NCBI RefSeq assembly: GCF_001422285.1 | Contig: NZ_LMMO01000003.1 | Coordinates: 759,135-823,134, forward strand | Reading direction: 5' to 3' | Length of the DNA stretch: 64,000 nucleotides | From: Frigoribacterium sp. Leaf263 | GTDB lineage: Bacteria > Actinomycetota > Actinomycetes > Actinomycetales > Microbacteriaceae | Shown here: positions 1-7,891 of the stretch, piece after piece | How positions within the stretch are numbered: position 1 is the first letter of the stretch | Layout of the letters: each line of letters opens with the position of its first letter | Notes under the pieces: generated by a model | The model's database searches: none | What the model saw: the letters and a program-made list of their open reading frames with translations, nothing else | What the model was told of the DNA's origin: nothing | Made by a program: the position numbers and the translations under genes

Positions 1-357
1 GATGTGGCCGCGTCCGCCGGTCTGACGGACGTCGAGGTGGCCGAGCACGTCCTGGCGGGCGCCATCGACCTCGCGCAGATGGCGTCCCTCGTCGCGGACG
101 CCGCGCTCGTCGTGAGCGTCGACACCGGGGCGGCCCATCTGGCCTCGGCCTACTCGACGCCCTCCGTCGTCCTCTTCGGTCCGGCGCCGCCCGAGGAATG
201 GGGGCCCCCGGCCACCGGGCCGCACGTGGTCCTCACCGACGCCGCCTCGCGCGTCGGCGACACGTTCGGCTCGGAACCGGATCCGGCGCTCCTGGCCGTC
301 TCCGCCGCGGACGTCGTGTCCGCTGGTCGCGACGTGCTCCGCCGGGCGGTCCGATGA
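1..357 (+). CDS. Glycosyltransferase family 9 protein, C-terminal part (cut by window edge)
   Basis: The last 118 residues of a gene that begins before the window. The stretch VSVDTGAAHLASAYSTPSVV followed by LFGP is the signature of the nucleotide-sugar-binding half of GT9 enzymes (the ADP-heptose:LPS heptosyltransferase fold), where the D-T-G-x-x-H block contacts the donor. In Gram-positive actinobacteria such proteins are thought to act on cell-surface glycans rather than on LPS, but the acceptor cannot be read here. Its TGA overlaps the ATG of the following GAF-ANTAR gene by 4 nt (ATGA), so the two are probably co-transcribed. Family assignment is good; substrate is unknown. Confidence 0.8.
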   Translation, partial: DVAASAGLTDVEVAEHVLAGAIDLAQMASLVADAALVVSVDTGAAHLASAYSTPSVVLFGPAPPEEWGPPATGPHVVLTDAASRVGDTFGSEPDPALLAVSAADVVSAGRDVLRRAVR

Positions 358-1187
358 GCGGCGACGCCGACTTCTTCGCCTCTCTGACGGCCGACCTGCA
401 GTCGGAGCCCGACCTGCGCGTCACCGTCCAGCGGGCCGTCGGCTACGTCCGGGCGCTGACGCGCTGCGACGACGCGGCGGTCAGGCTGCATCACGTGGCC
501 GACGACGGACTCCCGTGCATCGTCGCCACGACGCGACGGGGCGAGCTGCTCGACCGGCTGCGCGATCATCATCCGTCGCCCGGCGTCGGGATCGCACGGC
601 GAGGCGGCCGCGCGGCGGCGGACGTCGTCGCCGTCGGACGCGCACGCGAGCGGTCCGACCTCGTCGACGACACCTCCCTCGACGGACGATGGCCGGGCTG
701 GTCGCGCGACCTCGCCGCCTCAGGGGTCGGGACGACGCTCACGCTGCCCCTCGCGGCGCGCGGAGACGACATCGGACTCCTCACCCTGTACGCGGCGATC
801 CCCGGGGCCCTCCGGCGCGTCGACGACGAGCCTCTGCGACTCCTCGTGCGGCAGGTCGCCCTGGCGCTGGCCGCCTTGCGCGCCGCCGAGGACCTCGCCA
901 GCGTGCGCGAGTCCCGGACCCTCGTCGGGCAGGCGCAGGGGATCCTGATGGAGCGCCACGGCCTCGACGCCGACACCGCCTTCGCGGTCCTCCGCCGATA
1001 CTCGCAGCGCGGCAACGTCAAGCTGAGAGAGGTCGCCGCGCGGCTGGTCGAGACGCGGTCGCTGCCCGACGAGACGAGATCGGCGCCACCGGCGGAGGCG
1101 TCGGACGGGCCGCCGGCGCGTCGTCGAGCTGGTCGCGCAGCCGGGCGAGCACCTTCGTCAGCAGACGGGACACCTGCATCTGCGTGA
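354..1187 (+). CDS. GAF and ANTAR domain-containing protein
   Basis: A 277-residue predicted sensor and RNA-binding antiterminator. Residues about 20-170 look like a GAF domain. Residues about 180-238 are an ANTAR domain, with the typical three-helix pattern seen in LVGQAQGILMERHGLDADTA and ending in LREVAARLVE. ANTAR proteins bind paired hairpins in mRNA leaders and prevent termination; here the input would be a ligand or redox signal sensed by GAF, since there is no receiver domain. The start is the ATG that overlaps the GT9 stop. The last 56 codons run antiparallel into the sigma factor gene, and the tail after about residue 240 is low-complexity (rich in R, A, P and S). The target RNA is not identified. 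Confidence 0.82.
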   Translation: MSGDADFFASLTADLQSEPDLRVTVQRAVGYVRALTRCDDAAVRLHHVADDGLPCIVATTRRGELLDRLRDHHPSPGVGIARRGGRAAADVVAVGRARERSDLVDDTSLDGRWPGWSRDLAASGVGTTLTLPLAARGDDIGLLTLYAAIPGALRRVDDEPLRLLVRQVALALAALRAAEDLASVRESRTLVGQAQGILMERHGLDADTAFAVLRRYSQRGNVKLREVAARLVETRSLPDETRSAPPAEASDGPPARRRAGRAAGRAPSSADGTPASA

Positions 1188-1980
1188 CGCCGAGCATCCG
1201 TCCGATCTCGGCCTGACTCAGCTCGTCGACGAAGCGCAGACGGACGATCACGCGGTCACGCTCGGGAAGGGCGGCGATCGCGCGGTCCAGCTCGCACCGC
1301 GCCTCCGCGTGCGGCCACGGGTCGTCGTCCGCGATGGTCTCGCCGACCGTGACACCCGACTCGGGGTCCACGACGACGTCGAGCGATCCGGCGAGGCGGT
1401 CGGCACGGGCCCGCAGCGCCTCATCGACCTCGCCCTCCGGCTCGCGCAGCTCCGCGGCGATCTCGGCGACGTCGGGGATCCGCCCGAGCGACTGCGCCAG
1501 GGAGGCGCGGGTCGTCAGGGCGGCGGAGCAGAGCTCCTGCAGACGGCGAGGGGGCCGCACGAACCACGTCGTGTCCCGGAGATGCCGCTTGACCTCGCCC
1601 GACACCGTGGGTGCCGCGAAGGCGACGAAGTCCTCGCCCACGGTGCAGTCGAAGCGGAGGGCCGCCTTGACGAGCCCGAGCCGCGCCACCTGACGGAGGT
1701 CCTCGCGTTCGACCCCCGCCGATGCGTAGCGGCGCGCCACGGCGTCGGCCACATCGAGGTGCGTCTCGACGACCCGGGCGACGAGAGATCGACGGGCGGC
1801 CTCCCGGTCCGTGGGCGGGTCCGCCTCCGAGAGGGCGTAGAGCGCGAGCGTCTCGACGCGGCGACGCTCCTCGCTCGGCGTCCGGGCCGACGAGACCCGA
1901 TGAGCGTCCCCGGAGGGGACGACGGCGGTGGTGCTGGTGACGGTGGTGACGCTGCTGACGCTGCTGCTGGAGGTCCGCAC
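1018..1980 (-). CDS. RNA polymerase sigma factor, SigB/SigF/SigG subfamily
   Basis: Alternative sigma factor of the stress/sporulation-type group. Counting from the GTG chosen, region 2 lies at about residues 68-138 (EREDLRQVARLGLVKAALRF and SGEVKRHLRDTTWFVRPPRR), region 3 at 145-220, and region 4 at 235-286, with the promoter-binding helix in LSQAEIGRMLGVTQMQVSRL. At 320 residues it is longer than typical SigF proteins because of a Ser/Thr/Val-rich N-terminus and a Pro/Arg-rich tail of 35 residues. The start is uncertain: GTG 1980 has a GAGG about 8 nt upstream; ATG 2085 and GTG 1896 are also in frame. No anti-sigma factor or anti-anti-sigma gene is adjacent, so control is likely encoded elsewhere. 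It converges on, and overlaps by 170 bp, the GAF-ANTAR gene. Confidence 0.85.
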   Translation of the reverse strand: MRTSSSSVSSVTTVTSTTAVVPSGDAHRVSSARTPSEERRRVETLALYALSEADPPTDREAARRSLVARVVETHLDVADAVARRYASAGVEREDLRQVARLGLVKAALRFDCTVGEDFVAFAAPTVSGEVKRHLRDTTWFVRPPRRLQELCSAALTTRASLAQSLGRIPDVAEIAAELREPEGEVDEALRARADRLAGSLDVVVDPESGVTVGETIADDDPWPHAEARCELDRAIAALPERDRVIVRLRFVDELSQAEIGRMLGVTQMQVSRLLTKVLARLRDQLDDAPAARPTPPPVAPISSRRAATASRPAARRPLSA

Positions 1981-2204
1981 GGCGTGGTCCTCGATCCTGC
2001 TGAGGCGGGGCGGCTCGTTGCTTGGCCGCCGTCGTGGTGGGTCGACCGAACCACCTCCCTCCCGGCGGAGCACCCCCCTTGCCATGACGATGCGCCGGGG
2101 GCTATCTTCCCGTCGGCCGTCGTCCCGCTCAGGCTTCCCGTACCCCGGGGTCCGCGCATCGGCCGACCGGGCGACGTGACGGGTCGCGAGCCCGCCGATC
2201 GGCG

Positions 2205-2217
2205 TATCGTGCCCCGC
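2205..2217 (+). promoter_or_regulatory. -10 element of a leaderless promoter (small acidic protein)
   Basis: TATCGT at 2205-2210 lies 7 nt before the ATG at 2218, with no ribosome binding site between. This is the spacing expected when transcription starts at the A of the start codon. No clear -35 is visible. Confidence 0.45.
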
Positions 2218-2370
2218 ATGAGCACAGACGACAGCACCCCGTCCACCGCCCCCGACGGCTCCACCGAGAACATCACCGACGAGCAGGAGACCTACACGGA
2301 CGACCTGCCCGACGGCAAGAAGGCCGGTCTCGTCGACGACGACAAGGACTCCGAGTCGACCGACGACTGA
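2218..2370 (+). CDS. Small acidic hypothetical protein, 50 aa
   Basis: A 50-residue, very acidic protein dominated by Asp, Glu, Ser and Thr (for example TENITDEQETYTDDLPDGKK), with no hydrophobic segment, so probably cytosolic and largely unstructured. It is supported as a gene by a -10 hexamer immediately upstream and a strong hairpin terminator 10 nt after its stop. It is transcribed divergently from the sigma factor gene. No family is recognised and no function is proposed. Confidence 0.6.
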   Translation: MSTDDSTPSTAPDGSTENITDEQETYTDDLPDGKKAGLVDDDKDSESTDD

Positions 2371-2380
2371 CGCCGGGCAC

Positions 2381-2423
2381 GACGGAGGCGCGGTGAGGGT
2401 CGGACCCTCGCCGCGCCTCCGTC
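2381..2423 (+). terminator. Rho-independent-type hairpin after the 50-aa gene
   Basis: A near-perfect inverted repeat: 13 bp arms (2381-2393 with 2411-2423), one mismatch, then 6 more pairs closing a 3-nt loop. There is no long T tract, as is common in actinobacteria. It could also stop transcripts coming from the minus-strand gene at 2472-3047. Confidence 0.75.
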
Positions 2424-2471
2424 GTCTCTCCGCTCCGGCGCCCCCAGGCGCCGGGCCTCGGGCGGACGAGG

Positions 2472-3047
2472 TCACCGGGCTCCGAGGGGATCCAGGAGAG
2501 CGCGCAGACGGACCTCGGCCCGGCGACGGTGCGGGAGTCGCGAGCGTCGCTCGACCAGGCGGTGGATCTGCGCCCAGGCGACCGAGTACGAACGGCAGAG
2601 CTCGTCGACCCGCCGTCGGTCGGTGACGCTCCACCCCGAGGCGCGGGCGATGTCGAGCGCCGTCCGCGCGGGGGTCGTGACCTGCACACCGGCCAGATCG
2701 ACGATCTCGTCGCCGTCGATGGTCATCTCGCTGATCGCGACCCGACCGTCAGGACCCCGGTGGCGGGCCGCCGGGGGCACGATGCCGAAGTGCCGCCACG
2801 GTGGGCCTCCCGAGGCCATCAGGATCCACGCGGCGCTGTCGCGGGCGGCGATGACGTGACGACCGAAGAGGCCGGCGACCGAGGAGGCGCGCAGCACCGG
2901 ATCATCCGGCGTCGCGATCTCCGCCCAGCAGTCCCCGATCGGGTAGACCTCCCCGTCGAGCGCGGCGACCCGCAGCTCCGTCTCGGAGAGCTGGGCCGCC
3001 GTCAGCAGGCGGGGGAGCGGGGCGGGCACGTCGCCAGCCTGCCCCAC
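2472..3047 (-). CDS. AbiEi-like antitoxin-family protein (orphan)
   Basis: A 191-residue protein resembling the many actinobacterial proteins annotated as type IV toxin-antitoxin AbiEi-family antitoxins. The most recognisable block is GVQVTTPARTALDIARASGW at about residues 121-140, together with an N-terminal segment LLTAAQLSETELRVAALDGE that resembles the winged-helix start of that family. No nucleotidyltransferase (AbiEii) toxin gene lies beside it, and it lacks the C-terminal endonuclease-like domain found in some relatives, so a working toxin-antitoxin pair is not supported here. Family assignment is from general recognition and moderately secure; function is open. Confidence 0.55.
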   Translation of the reverse strand: MGQAGDVPAPLPRLLTAAQLSETELRVAALDGEVYPIGDCWAEIATPDDPVLRASSVAGLFGRHVIAARDSAAWILMASGGPPWRHFGIVPPAARHRGPDGRVAISEMTIDGDEIVDLAGVQVTTPARTALDIARASGWSVTDRRRVDELCRSYSVAWAQIHRLVERRSRLPHRRRAEVRLRALLDPLGAR

Positions 3048-3110
3048 GGACGGCGAGACGACGAACCGCCCGGTCTCTCCCTGTGGAGAGCCGGGCGGCG
3101 TCGGTGCGGA

Positions 3111-4343
3111 TCAGGAACCGAGTGCGTCGAGCCAGACCTTGCGGGCGTCGAGCGCCTCGCGGGCGTCCTTGACCTTGCGGGCGTCTCCGCCCGCCTCGGC
3201 TGCGGCGAGCTCGTCCTCGAGCTTGGAGATGGCGTCCTGCAGCTGGCTGGCGAGACCCTCGGAACGCGCCTTGCGCTCCGGATTGTTCTTCTGCCAGAAC
3301 TCCTCGTCGAGCGTCCTGACGTGCGACTCGACCTTGCGGAGGCGATCCTCGACGGCACGCAGCTGCTCGCGCGGAACGCGGCCGATCTCGTCCCAGCGCA
3401 GCTGGATCGACGTCAGGGACTCCCGGGCGGCGACGCGGTCGCTGACCGTGAGGATCCGCTCGGCCTCGTCGAGGAGCGCGAGCTTCGCCTGGAGGTTGCC
3501 CTCGTACTCGACGTTGTCCTGAGCCACGACCTCGCCCTTGGCGGCGTAGAGCACATCGCCGGCGCGCTTGAAGCGGGCCCACAGCGCGTCGTCGTACTTC
3601 TTGCCGGCCCGGCCGGCGCGCTTCCAGTCGTCGAGCAGTCGACGGTAGTCGGGGATGCCGTCGGCGCCCTTGGCCGCGAGGGCGTCGGCCGACTCGACGA
3701 GCGCCTGCTTGCGCTGGCGCGCCTCACGGTGCGTGGCGTCGAGCTCGGCGTAGAACGCCTTGCGGTTCTGGTCGATCGTCGAACGCGCGGTCCGGAAGCG
3801 CTTCCAGAGCTCGTTGCCCTCGCCTTTGGGGATGCGCGGACCGTCCTGCTGGTGCTTCTGCCATCTCGCGAAGATCTCGTCGATCGTGGCGGTGACCTGC
3901 TTCCACTGAACCCGGGCCGGGTCCTGGGCGGCGAGCGTCTCGGCCTCGACGACGAGGGCGGTCCGCACCGCGACGGCCTCGGCCAGCGCCTCCTGAGCCT
4001 CGGCGCTCTGCTTCTGGGTCAGTTCTCCGACGGTCGAGTCGAGCGCGGCGACACGGGTCCGGAGCGCTTCGAGGTCACCGACGGCGCTCGGCTCGACGAG
4101 CAGCGCCTTGAGCTGGTTGACCGTCTTCGTCACGTCCGACGCCGAAGCGCCGCGAGCGACCCGCTGCTCGAGCAGCGTCACCTGACCGTTGAGCTCGGTG
4201 TACTTGCGTTCGTAGTAGGCGAGCGCCTCGTCGGGCGTCGCGTCGGGGTACTGACCGACAGCGCGTTCGCCCTCGGACTCCCGGACGTAGACGGTGCCGT
4301 CGTCGTCGACGCGGCCCCAGGGTGCCTGATCGTCAGTAGCCAC
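3111..4343 (-). CDS. DUF349 domain-containing protein
   Basis: A 410-residue, highly charged, helical protein. It contains at least two clear DUF349 repeats, seen as the pattern of a Trp-Lys pair, a Gly-Arg-x-x-K turn, then D-x-x-LW-x-x-F (residues about 170-225, and about 225-285 with DDWKRAGRAGKKYDDALWAR), plus a weaker third. The N-terminal 40 residues (WGRVDDDGTVYVRESEGER) are the usual actinobacterial lead-in, followed by a coiled coil. The molecular role is not established; coiled-coil architecture suggests a structural or nucleic-acid-associated protein. The start is GTG 4343 with AAGGGA upstream. It follows the cyclophilin gene on the same strand. Confidence 0.85.
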   Translation of the reverse strand: MATDDQAPWGRVDDDGTVYVRESEGERAVGQYPDATPDEALAYYERKYTELNGQVTLLEQRVARGASASDVTKTVNQLKALLVEPSAVGDLEALRTRVAALDSTVGELTQKQSAEAQEALAEAVAVRTALVVEAETLAAQDPARVQWKQVTATIDEIFARWQKHQQDGPRIPKGEGNELWKRFRTARSTIDQNRKAFYAELDATHREARQRKQALVESADALAAKGADGIPDYRRLLDDWKRAGRAGKKYDDALWARFKRAGDVLYAAKGEVVAQDNVEYEGNLQAKLALLDEAERILTVSDRVAARESLTSIQLRWDEIGRVPREQLRAVEDRLRKVESHVRTLDEEFWQKNNPERKARSEGLASQLQDAISKLEDELAAAEAGGDARKVKDAREALDARKVWLDALGS

Positions 4344-4371
4344 TGTTGTCCCTTGCTGGATGTGCTCGTCA

Positions 4372-4411
4372 CGAGGCCCAGGACGGGCCTCGATGATGGG
4401 ACCCCAGCCTA
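4372..4411 (-). promoter_or_regulatory. Promoter -10 and leader hairpin ahead of the DUF349 gene
   Basis: On the minus strand a TAGGCT hexamer (4406-4411) is followed by a hairpin with 8-bp perfect arms (4372-4379 with 4385-4392) and a 5-nt loop, then the GTG at 4343. The hairpin could be a terminator of the upstream cyclophilin transcript or part of the DUF349 leader. Confidence 0.4.
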
Positions 4412-4433
4412 TTGCACCGGCGGCGACCGCGGC

Positions 4434-5222
4434 CTATTCGATGGTGGCGGCCGTGATGGTGGTCTCGACGACCGGGGGACCGTCCGTGGACTCCTGGCCC
4501 TCGGCCGGCGGCTCCACGCCGCCGTCGGCGATGGACGACGCGAGGCCGTCCAGGCCCGCGGTGACCGAGCCGACGACCGTGTACCCGCCGGTCGACGTGT
4601 CGAGGGTCGTCTCGCCGTAGGTGATGAAGAACTGCGTGGACTGCGAGTTCGGGTCGTCGCCTCGCGCCATCGCGATGGTGCCGGCCGGGTACGTCCCGTC
4701 GGAGGGCACGTTCTCGAGGGGGCCGAAGGTGAAGCCCGCGTCGCCCGTGCCGTCGCCGTTCGCCGAGCCGCACTGCAGGAACTCGGCCGAGGGGGCGTCG
4801 CTCAGCCGATGGCAGGCCGTGCCGTCGTAGAAGCCGCTGCGGATCAGGTCGACGAGCACCGACGTCGCCTGGGGGGCCTTCGTGCCGTCCAGGCTGATCT
4901 CGAGCGGGACGTCGTCGTTGAGGACGATGCTGCCCGTCCAGACGCGGTCCTCCGCGATGTCCGAGCTCGGCACCTCGCCCGTCGAGGTCGCCGAGGGGGT
5001 GGGCGTCGGAGCAGCGGTCGAGGCCGGCTGCTCGGCGCCGGGACCGGACGACGTGTAGACGACCTGCGAGACGACGGCCAGGGCGATGACGACGACGGCG
5101 ACGATCCCCGCACGGACGTCGTCCCGTCGGCGGCGCGCCGTCTGCCCGGCGTGGATGCTCTTCCGGGCCTCGTCGAGACGTCGCCGTCGGCGGGTCTCGC
5201 GGTCGTCGTTCCTCGCTGCCAC
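4434..5222 (-). CDS. Peptidyl-prolyl cis-trans isomerase, cyclophilin type, membrane-anchored
   Basis: A 262-residue cyclophilin-like foldase. A charged cytoplasmic N-terminus (about 35 residues) precedes one membrane segment ([20 protein letters not shown], about 37-56), then a Ser/Thr/Pro-rich linker and the cyclophilin domain to about residue 245, with recognisable blocks [18 protein letters not shown] and [10 protein letters not shown]. Topology suggests the catalytic domain is extracytoplasmic, acting on exported proteins. The final tail is Glu/Thr/Pro-rich. Start: GTG 5222, preceded by GGAGGA; an ATG at 5345 is in frame but would overlap the divergent rarA gene and encode no recognisable domain. 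Divergent promoter region shared with rarA; TACAGT at 5257-5262 (minus) is a plausible -10. Confidence 0.88.
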   Translation of the reverse strand: MAARNDDRETRRRRRLDEARKSIHAGQTARRRRDDVRAGIVAVVVIALAVVSQVVYTSSGPGAEQPASTAAPTPTPSATSTGEVPSSDIAEDRVWTGSIVLNDDVPLEISLDGTKAPQATSVLVDLIRSGFYDGTACHRLSDAPSAEFLQCGSANGDGTGDAGFTFGPLENVPSDGTYPAGTIAMARGDDPNSQSTQFFITYGETTLDTSTGGYTVVGSVTAGLDGLASSIADGGVEPPAEGQESTDGPPVVETTITAATIE

Positions 5223-5300
5223 GTGTCCTCCATGCCCGTGCTGATGATCGACCCGAACTGTATCGGAGCCGCGCGGCGGGTCGCTGTCGGGGGCCCGGTC

Positions 5301-5314
5301 TACCATGGGTCCCC
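5301..5314 (+). promoter_or_regulatory. -10 element of a probable leaderless promoter (rarA)
   Basis: TACCAT at 5301-5306 is 8 nt before the rarA ATG at 5315; no ribosome binding site is visible. The intervening ATG at 5305 is in another frame. Confidence 0.35.
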
Positions 5315-6709
5315 ATGAGCCCGCTCCCGCAGAGCTCGACCCCACTGGCGGTCCGCATGCGCCCCACCAGCCTCGACGAGGTCGCGGGGCAGCGGCACCT
5401 GCTCCGGCCGGGCTCGCCGCTCGTGATGCTGGCGTCGGACGCCACGGGCGAGCAGGGGGCCGTCTCGGTCATCCTCTGGGGTCCGCCCGGCACGGGCAAG
5501 ACCACGCTGGCGCAGGCCATCGCCCACACCTCCGGCCGGCAGTTCATCGAGCTCTCGGCGGTGACGGCCGGCGTCAAGGACGTGCGCCAGGTGATGGAGA
5601 AGGCGCTCACGAACCGCGACCTCTACGGGACGACGACCGTCCTCTTCCTCGACGAGATCCACCGCTTCACGAAGGCCCAGCAGGACGCCCTCCTACCCGG
5701 CGTCGAGAACGGCTGGGTGATCCTCATCGCCGCGACGACCGAGAACCCCTCGTTCTCGGTCATCACGCCCCTCCTGTCGAGGTCGCTCCTCCTGACCCTC
5801 GAGCAGCTGAGCGACGACGACCTCGGCGACCTGGTCAAGCGCGCGGTGCACGACCCCCGGGGCCTGGCCGACAGCGTGATCCTCGACGACGAGGCCCTGG
5901 CGACGATCGTCCGTCTCGCCTCGGGCGACGCTCGGCGCGCCCTGACGGCGCTCGAGGCGTCGGCGCAGTCGGCTGCGGCGTCGAGCCTGCGCATGCCGGG
6001 CGCACCGGGCGCGGACCCCGACGCGGACTACGACCCCGACGCCGACTACGACGACGACCCGGACGACGGCCGGCCCGTGATCACGGCGGAGACCGTGGCG
6101 CAGTCCGTCGATCGGGCGCTGCTGCGCTACGACCGCAACGGCGACGAGCACTACGACGTCATCAGCGCCTTCATCAAGTCCATCCGGGGCTCGGACGTCG
6201 ACGCGGCGCTGCACTACCTCGCTCGCATGATCGAGGCCGGTGAGGATCCTCGCTTCATCTGCCGTCGCATCATCGTCTCGGCGAGCGAGGACATCGGCAT
6301 GGCCGACCCGCAGGCGCTCACGGTGGCGGTCTCCGCGGCGACGGCCGTGCAGATGATCGGCATGCCCGAGGGGCGCATCCCCCTGGCCGAGGCCGTCGTC
6401 TATCTGGCGACCGCACCGAAGTCGAACCGGTCGTACAGCGCCCTCGACGCGGCCATCGCGGACGTCAGGGCGGGTCGGGTCGGCCGGGTTCCGAAGCACC
6501 TGCGCGACGCCCACTACCCGGGTGCCCGGCGCCTCGGCCATGGCAAGGGCTACCGGTACTCGCACGATTCGGAGCTGGGTGTCGTGGCCCAGCAGTACCT
6601 GCCCGACGAGCTCGCGGGGACGACCTACTACGATCCGACGACCCACGGCAACGAGAACGCCGTGACGACACGCCTCGAGAAACTGCGCCGCATCATTCGC
6701 GGAGAGTGA
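5315..6709 (+). CDS. rarA: Replication-associated recombination protein RarA (AAA+ ATPase)
   Basis: A 464-residue clamp-loader-like AAA+ ATPase of the RarA/MgsA/WRNIP1 family, which acts at stalled replication forks. Walker A GPPGTGKT is at residues 56-63, Walker B in [10 protein letters not shown] near 110, and the sensor block [11 protein letters not shown] near 140. The C-terminal oligomerisation domain is intact ([20 protein letters not shown] and [20 protein letters not shown]). An acidic insert at residues about 231-252 carries a tandem 6-residue repeat (DPDADY twice, encoded at 6014-6049) between the ATPase and C-terminal parts. Length is otherwise normal. Confidence 0.95.
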   Translation: MSPLPQSSTPLAVRMRPTSLDEVAGQRHLLRPGSPLVMLASDATGEQGAVSVILWGPPGTGKTTLAQAIAHTSGRQFIELSAVTAGVKDVRQVMEKALTNRDLYGTTTVLFLDEIHRFTKAQQDALLPGVENGWVILIAATTENPSFSVITPLLSRSLLLTLEQLSDDDLGDLVKRAVHDPRGLADSVILDDEALATIVRLASGDARRALTALEASAQSAAASSLRMPGAPGADPDADYDPDADYDDDPDDGRPVITAETVAQSVDRALLRYDRNGDEHYDVISAFIKSIRGSDVDAALHYLARMIEAGEDPRFICRRIIVSASEDIGMADPQALTVAVSAATAVQMIGMPEGRIPLAEAVVYLATAPKSNRSYSALDAAIADVRAGRVGRVPKHLRDAHYPGARRLGHGKGYRYSHDSELGVVAQQYLPDELAGTTYYDPTTHGNENAVTTRLEKLRRIIRGE

Positions 6710-6931
6710 CCGGCGCGTGTTAAGCTGATCGCCGCCTGGTATCGGTCTGTCACGCACGGCTGCAGTGACGACATTCGATCAAGGGTTCAGGTCTTTAGCC
6801 GACCGGTTCCCGCGGCATCATCCCTCGTGTTTCGTCGAGACCTCGACCTGTCCGTCCATCGGTCAGAGCGGCGCTCCGCCGCGTTCGAGCAGTTCCGACC
6901 GTCAGCTTTCACACGATCAGAGAAGGAAACC
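6710..6931 (+). promoter_or_regulatory. rpsD promoter and leader region
   Basis: 222 bp without a gene. TAAGCT at 6721-6726 is a possible -10, which would give a leader of about 200 nt before the GTG of rpsD. Ribosomal protein S4 is an autoregulator in other bacteria, so a structured leader is plausible, but I could not identify a specific known structure. Confidence 0.35.
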
Positions 6932-7561
6932 GTGTCCACCAAGTCACGTACCCGTAGCAAGACCCGTCTGTCGCGTGCCCTCGGCATCGCGCTGACCCCC
7001 AAGGCCGCCCGCTACCTCGAGAAGCGTCCCTACGCTCCCGGCGAGCACGGCCGCACCAAGCGGAAGACCGACAGCGACTACGCCGTCCGTCTCCGTGAGA
7101 AGCAGCGTCTGCGCGCCCAGTACGGCATCCGCGAAGCCCAGCTGAAGATCGTCTTCAACGAGGCCCGCAAGTCGGCCGGTCTGACCGGTGAGAACCTGGT
7201 CGAGCTGCTCGAGACCCGTCTCGACGCGCTGGTCCTGCGTGCCGGCTTCGCCCGCACCACGGCTCAGGCCCGTCAGATGGTCGTGCACCGCCACATCCTC
7301 GTCGACGGCAAGCTCGTCGACCGCCCCTCGTTCCGCGTGAAGCCGGGTCAGATGATCCACGTCGCGTCGAAGAGCGAGAAGATGGAGCCCTTCCAGGTCG
7401 CAGCGGCCGGCGGTCACGTCGACCTGCTTCCCAAGGTCCCGGGTTACCTCGAGGTCGAGATCGACAAGCTGCAGGCCCGCCTCGTGCGTCGCCCGAAGCG
7501 CGTCGAGGTCCCCGTGACCTGCGAGGTCCAGCTGGTCGTCGAGTACTACGCCGCCCGCTGA
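6932..7561 (+). CDS. rpsD: 30S ribosomal protein S4
   Basis: A 209-residue primary 16S rRNA-binding protein of the small subunit. The S4 RNA-binding fold is at about residues 95-160 (LVELLETRLDALVLRAGFAR, RQMVVHRHILVDGKLVDRPS). The N-terminus has no cysteines, so this is the zinc-free form. Start: GTG 6932 after an AAGGAA. It is a stand-alone gene between rarA and alaS rather than in the alpha operon next to rpoA, and it ends in a strong terminator 22 nt after the stop. Confidence 0.97.
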   Translation: MSTKSRTRSKTRLSRALGIALTPKAARYLEKRPYAPGEHGRTKRKTDSDYAVRLREKQRLRAQYGIREAQLKIVFNEARKSAGLTGENLVELLETRLDALVLRAGFARTTAQARQMVVHRHILVDGKLVDRPSFRVKPGQMIHVASKSEKMEPFQVAAAGGHVDLLPKVPGYLEVEIDKLQARLVRRPKRVEVPVTCEVQLVVEYYAAR

Positions 7562-7583
7562 CCCCAGCACCGACAGCACTCCG

Positions 7584-7616
7584 AGGGAGCGCGCCACGAT
7601 CCGTGGCGCGCTCCCT
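7584..7616 (+). terminator. Terminator hairpin of rpsD
   Basis: A perfect 15-bp inverted repeat (7584-7598 with 7602-7616) around the 3-nt loop ATC. Confidence 0.85.
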
Positions 7617-7648
7617 TCGTCGTCGGCGTCCACCGTGCGCACGGTGGG

Positions 7649-7654
7649 TAAGCT
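7649..7654 (+). promoter_or_regulatory. Possible -10 for the 62-aa gene/alaS unit
   Basis: TAAGCT about 49 nt before the GTG at 7703, just after the rpsD terminator, so transcription of the alaS block probably restarts here. No convincing -35. Confidence 0.35.
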
Positions 7655-7702
7655 GATGTGTCGTCTCGTGCGCCGTCCGCACGACCCCTGTGAGGAGTCC
7701 CC

Positions 7703-7891
7703 GTGAAGAGCCTGTTCCTGCTGAGCGTCGGCGTCGTCGTCGGCTTCACCGCAGCGCACCTGTACAACAAGACCCCACGGGGCAGCCGCCTCTTCGGCGA
7801 ACTCGACGGCAGTCTGACCTCCTTCCGCGCAGCCCTCGTCGACGGCTATCGGTCGCGCGAGGCCGAGCTCCGTTCCGACACGGCGAGCTGA
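7703..7891 (+). CDS. Small membrane-anchored hypothetical protein, 62 aa
   Basis: A 62-residue protein with one N-terminal hydrophobic segment (LFLLSVGVVVGFTAAHLY, residues 4-21) and a polar tail with basic and acidic residues. It is preceded by GAGGAG with good spacing and lies 63 nt before alaS. In other actinobacteria a DUF948 protein and a small YtxH-like protein sit at this place; this could be a reduced version of the latter, but that is inference. No catalytic motif. Confidence 0.6.
   Translation: MKSLFLLSVGVVVGFTAAHLYNKTPRGSRLFGELDGSLTSFRAALVDGYRSREAELRSDTAS

Noticed and set aside
2472-3047. A complete type IV toxin-antitoxin locus
   Set aside because: Only the antitoxin-like gene is present; the flanking genes are a terminator plus a 50-aa protein on one side and a DUF349 gene on the other.
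2529-5318. A 929-codon plus-strand open frame across the AbiEi-like, DUF349 and cyclophilin genes
   Set aside because: All three minus-strand genes have recognisable families; the plus-strand translation has none.
4434-5345. ATG 5345 as the start of the cyclophilin gene
   Set aside because: The extra 41 residues are not conserved in style, overlap the divergent rarA gene and its promoter, and GTG 5222 has a GGAGGA site.
6014-6049. CRISPR-like or mobile repeat
   Set aside because: It is an 18-bp in-frame tandem duplication within rarA with no spacers, and no array or transposase exists anywhere in the window.
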